This document shows positions 59,752 through 60,000 of a DNA stretch of 60,000 bases, one piece after another (positions within the stretch are counted from its first letter, which is position 1; each line of letters begins with the position of its first letter). The notes under the pieces are model-generated. The model was not told where the DNA came from, made no database searches, and saw nothing but the letters and a program-made list of their open reading frames with translations. The position numbers were made by a program, and so were the translations under genes. Source of the DNA: Membranipora membranacea. Lineage: Eukaryota > Bryozoa > Gymnolaemata > Cheilostomatida > Membraniporidae. Where the stretch lies: assembly GCA_914767715.1 (NCBI GenBank), contig OU612075.1:5582001-5642000 (forward strand). The letters are read 5' to 3'.

Positions 59752-60000
59752 GTAAGTGCAGTCACCCGAAACAAGATACACTACAAAATACATCCTGGAG
59801 GGGAGCTATTGTCAACCTAAACAATATAGAGTTTTGAATACCTAACCGGTTATGTTTCTGATCATTTTTTATGGGCTGTGAGGTATGCCTGTGTCACCAT
59901 AAGACCTACAAATTAACACATCAGATCTGGTTTATATAAAAATGTAAAGGCTTTAAGTCTGGTTCACATTTTCCCGATGGTGTTGGGATGGTATCCCAGA
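59752..60000 (+). other. Start of MTARC intron 2, cut by the window edge
   Basis: It begins with the consensus donor GTAAGTGCAG; no exon was seen before the end. Confidence 0.6.

Overview
The window is nuclear DNA of an animal. It is AT-rich, its coding sequence is cut into short exons bounded by GT/AG splice sites, and it holds tRNA-derived SINEs, many small inverted-repeat transposons (MITEs) and clearly animal genes (DNA polymerase eta, a RING/B-box/coiled-coil/propeller protein, a mitochondrial MOSC-type reductase). There is no bacterial, plasmid or phage organisation. A marine invertebrate is plausible, but the phylum cannot be fixed from the sequence. All gene models were assembled by hand from splice sites, reading phase and protein similarity.

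Layout. Positions 1-13595 are repeat-rich non-coding DNA with several short tandem duplications and one perfect-looking hairpin transposon with an 8-bp target duplication (8464-8616). 13596-14117 (minus) is one isolated exon of an unidentified His- and Ser-rich protein. 14118-25217 is repeats. 25218-31131 (minus) holds two tandem three-exon genes for small Tim17-like glycine-rich membrane proteins (171 and 194 residues), the upstream one with a TATA box and a 5'UTR intron. 31132-39935 is dominated by large duplicated repeats and hairpins. 39936-46929 (plus) holds the first four exons of DNA polymerase eta, with both catalytic motifs but no recognisable later exons. 48937-53962 (minus) is a complete eight-exon TRIM-like gene (682 residues: RING, two B-box-like fingers, a zinc ribbon, coiled coil, beta-propeller). 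54548-58150 holds two very long inverted-repeat elements. 58731-60000 (plus) holds the first two coding exons of a mitochondrial amidoxime-reducing component (MTARC) gene, cut by the window edge.

The genes do not form one pathway: translesion DNA synthesis, probable ubiquitin ligation, mitochondrial N-reduction and a small multi-pass membrane protein family sit side by side. The most interesting signals are mobile elements interacting with genes. One 214-bp element has duplicated the splice donor of a polymerase eta exon, and a sibling of the same length sits 9 bp from the donor of a Tim17-like gene. A MITE supplies the nearest polyadenylation hexamer of that Tim17-like gene. An 807-bp hAT-type element sits in an intron of the TRIM gene.
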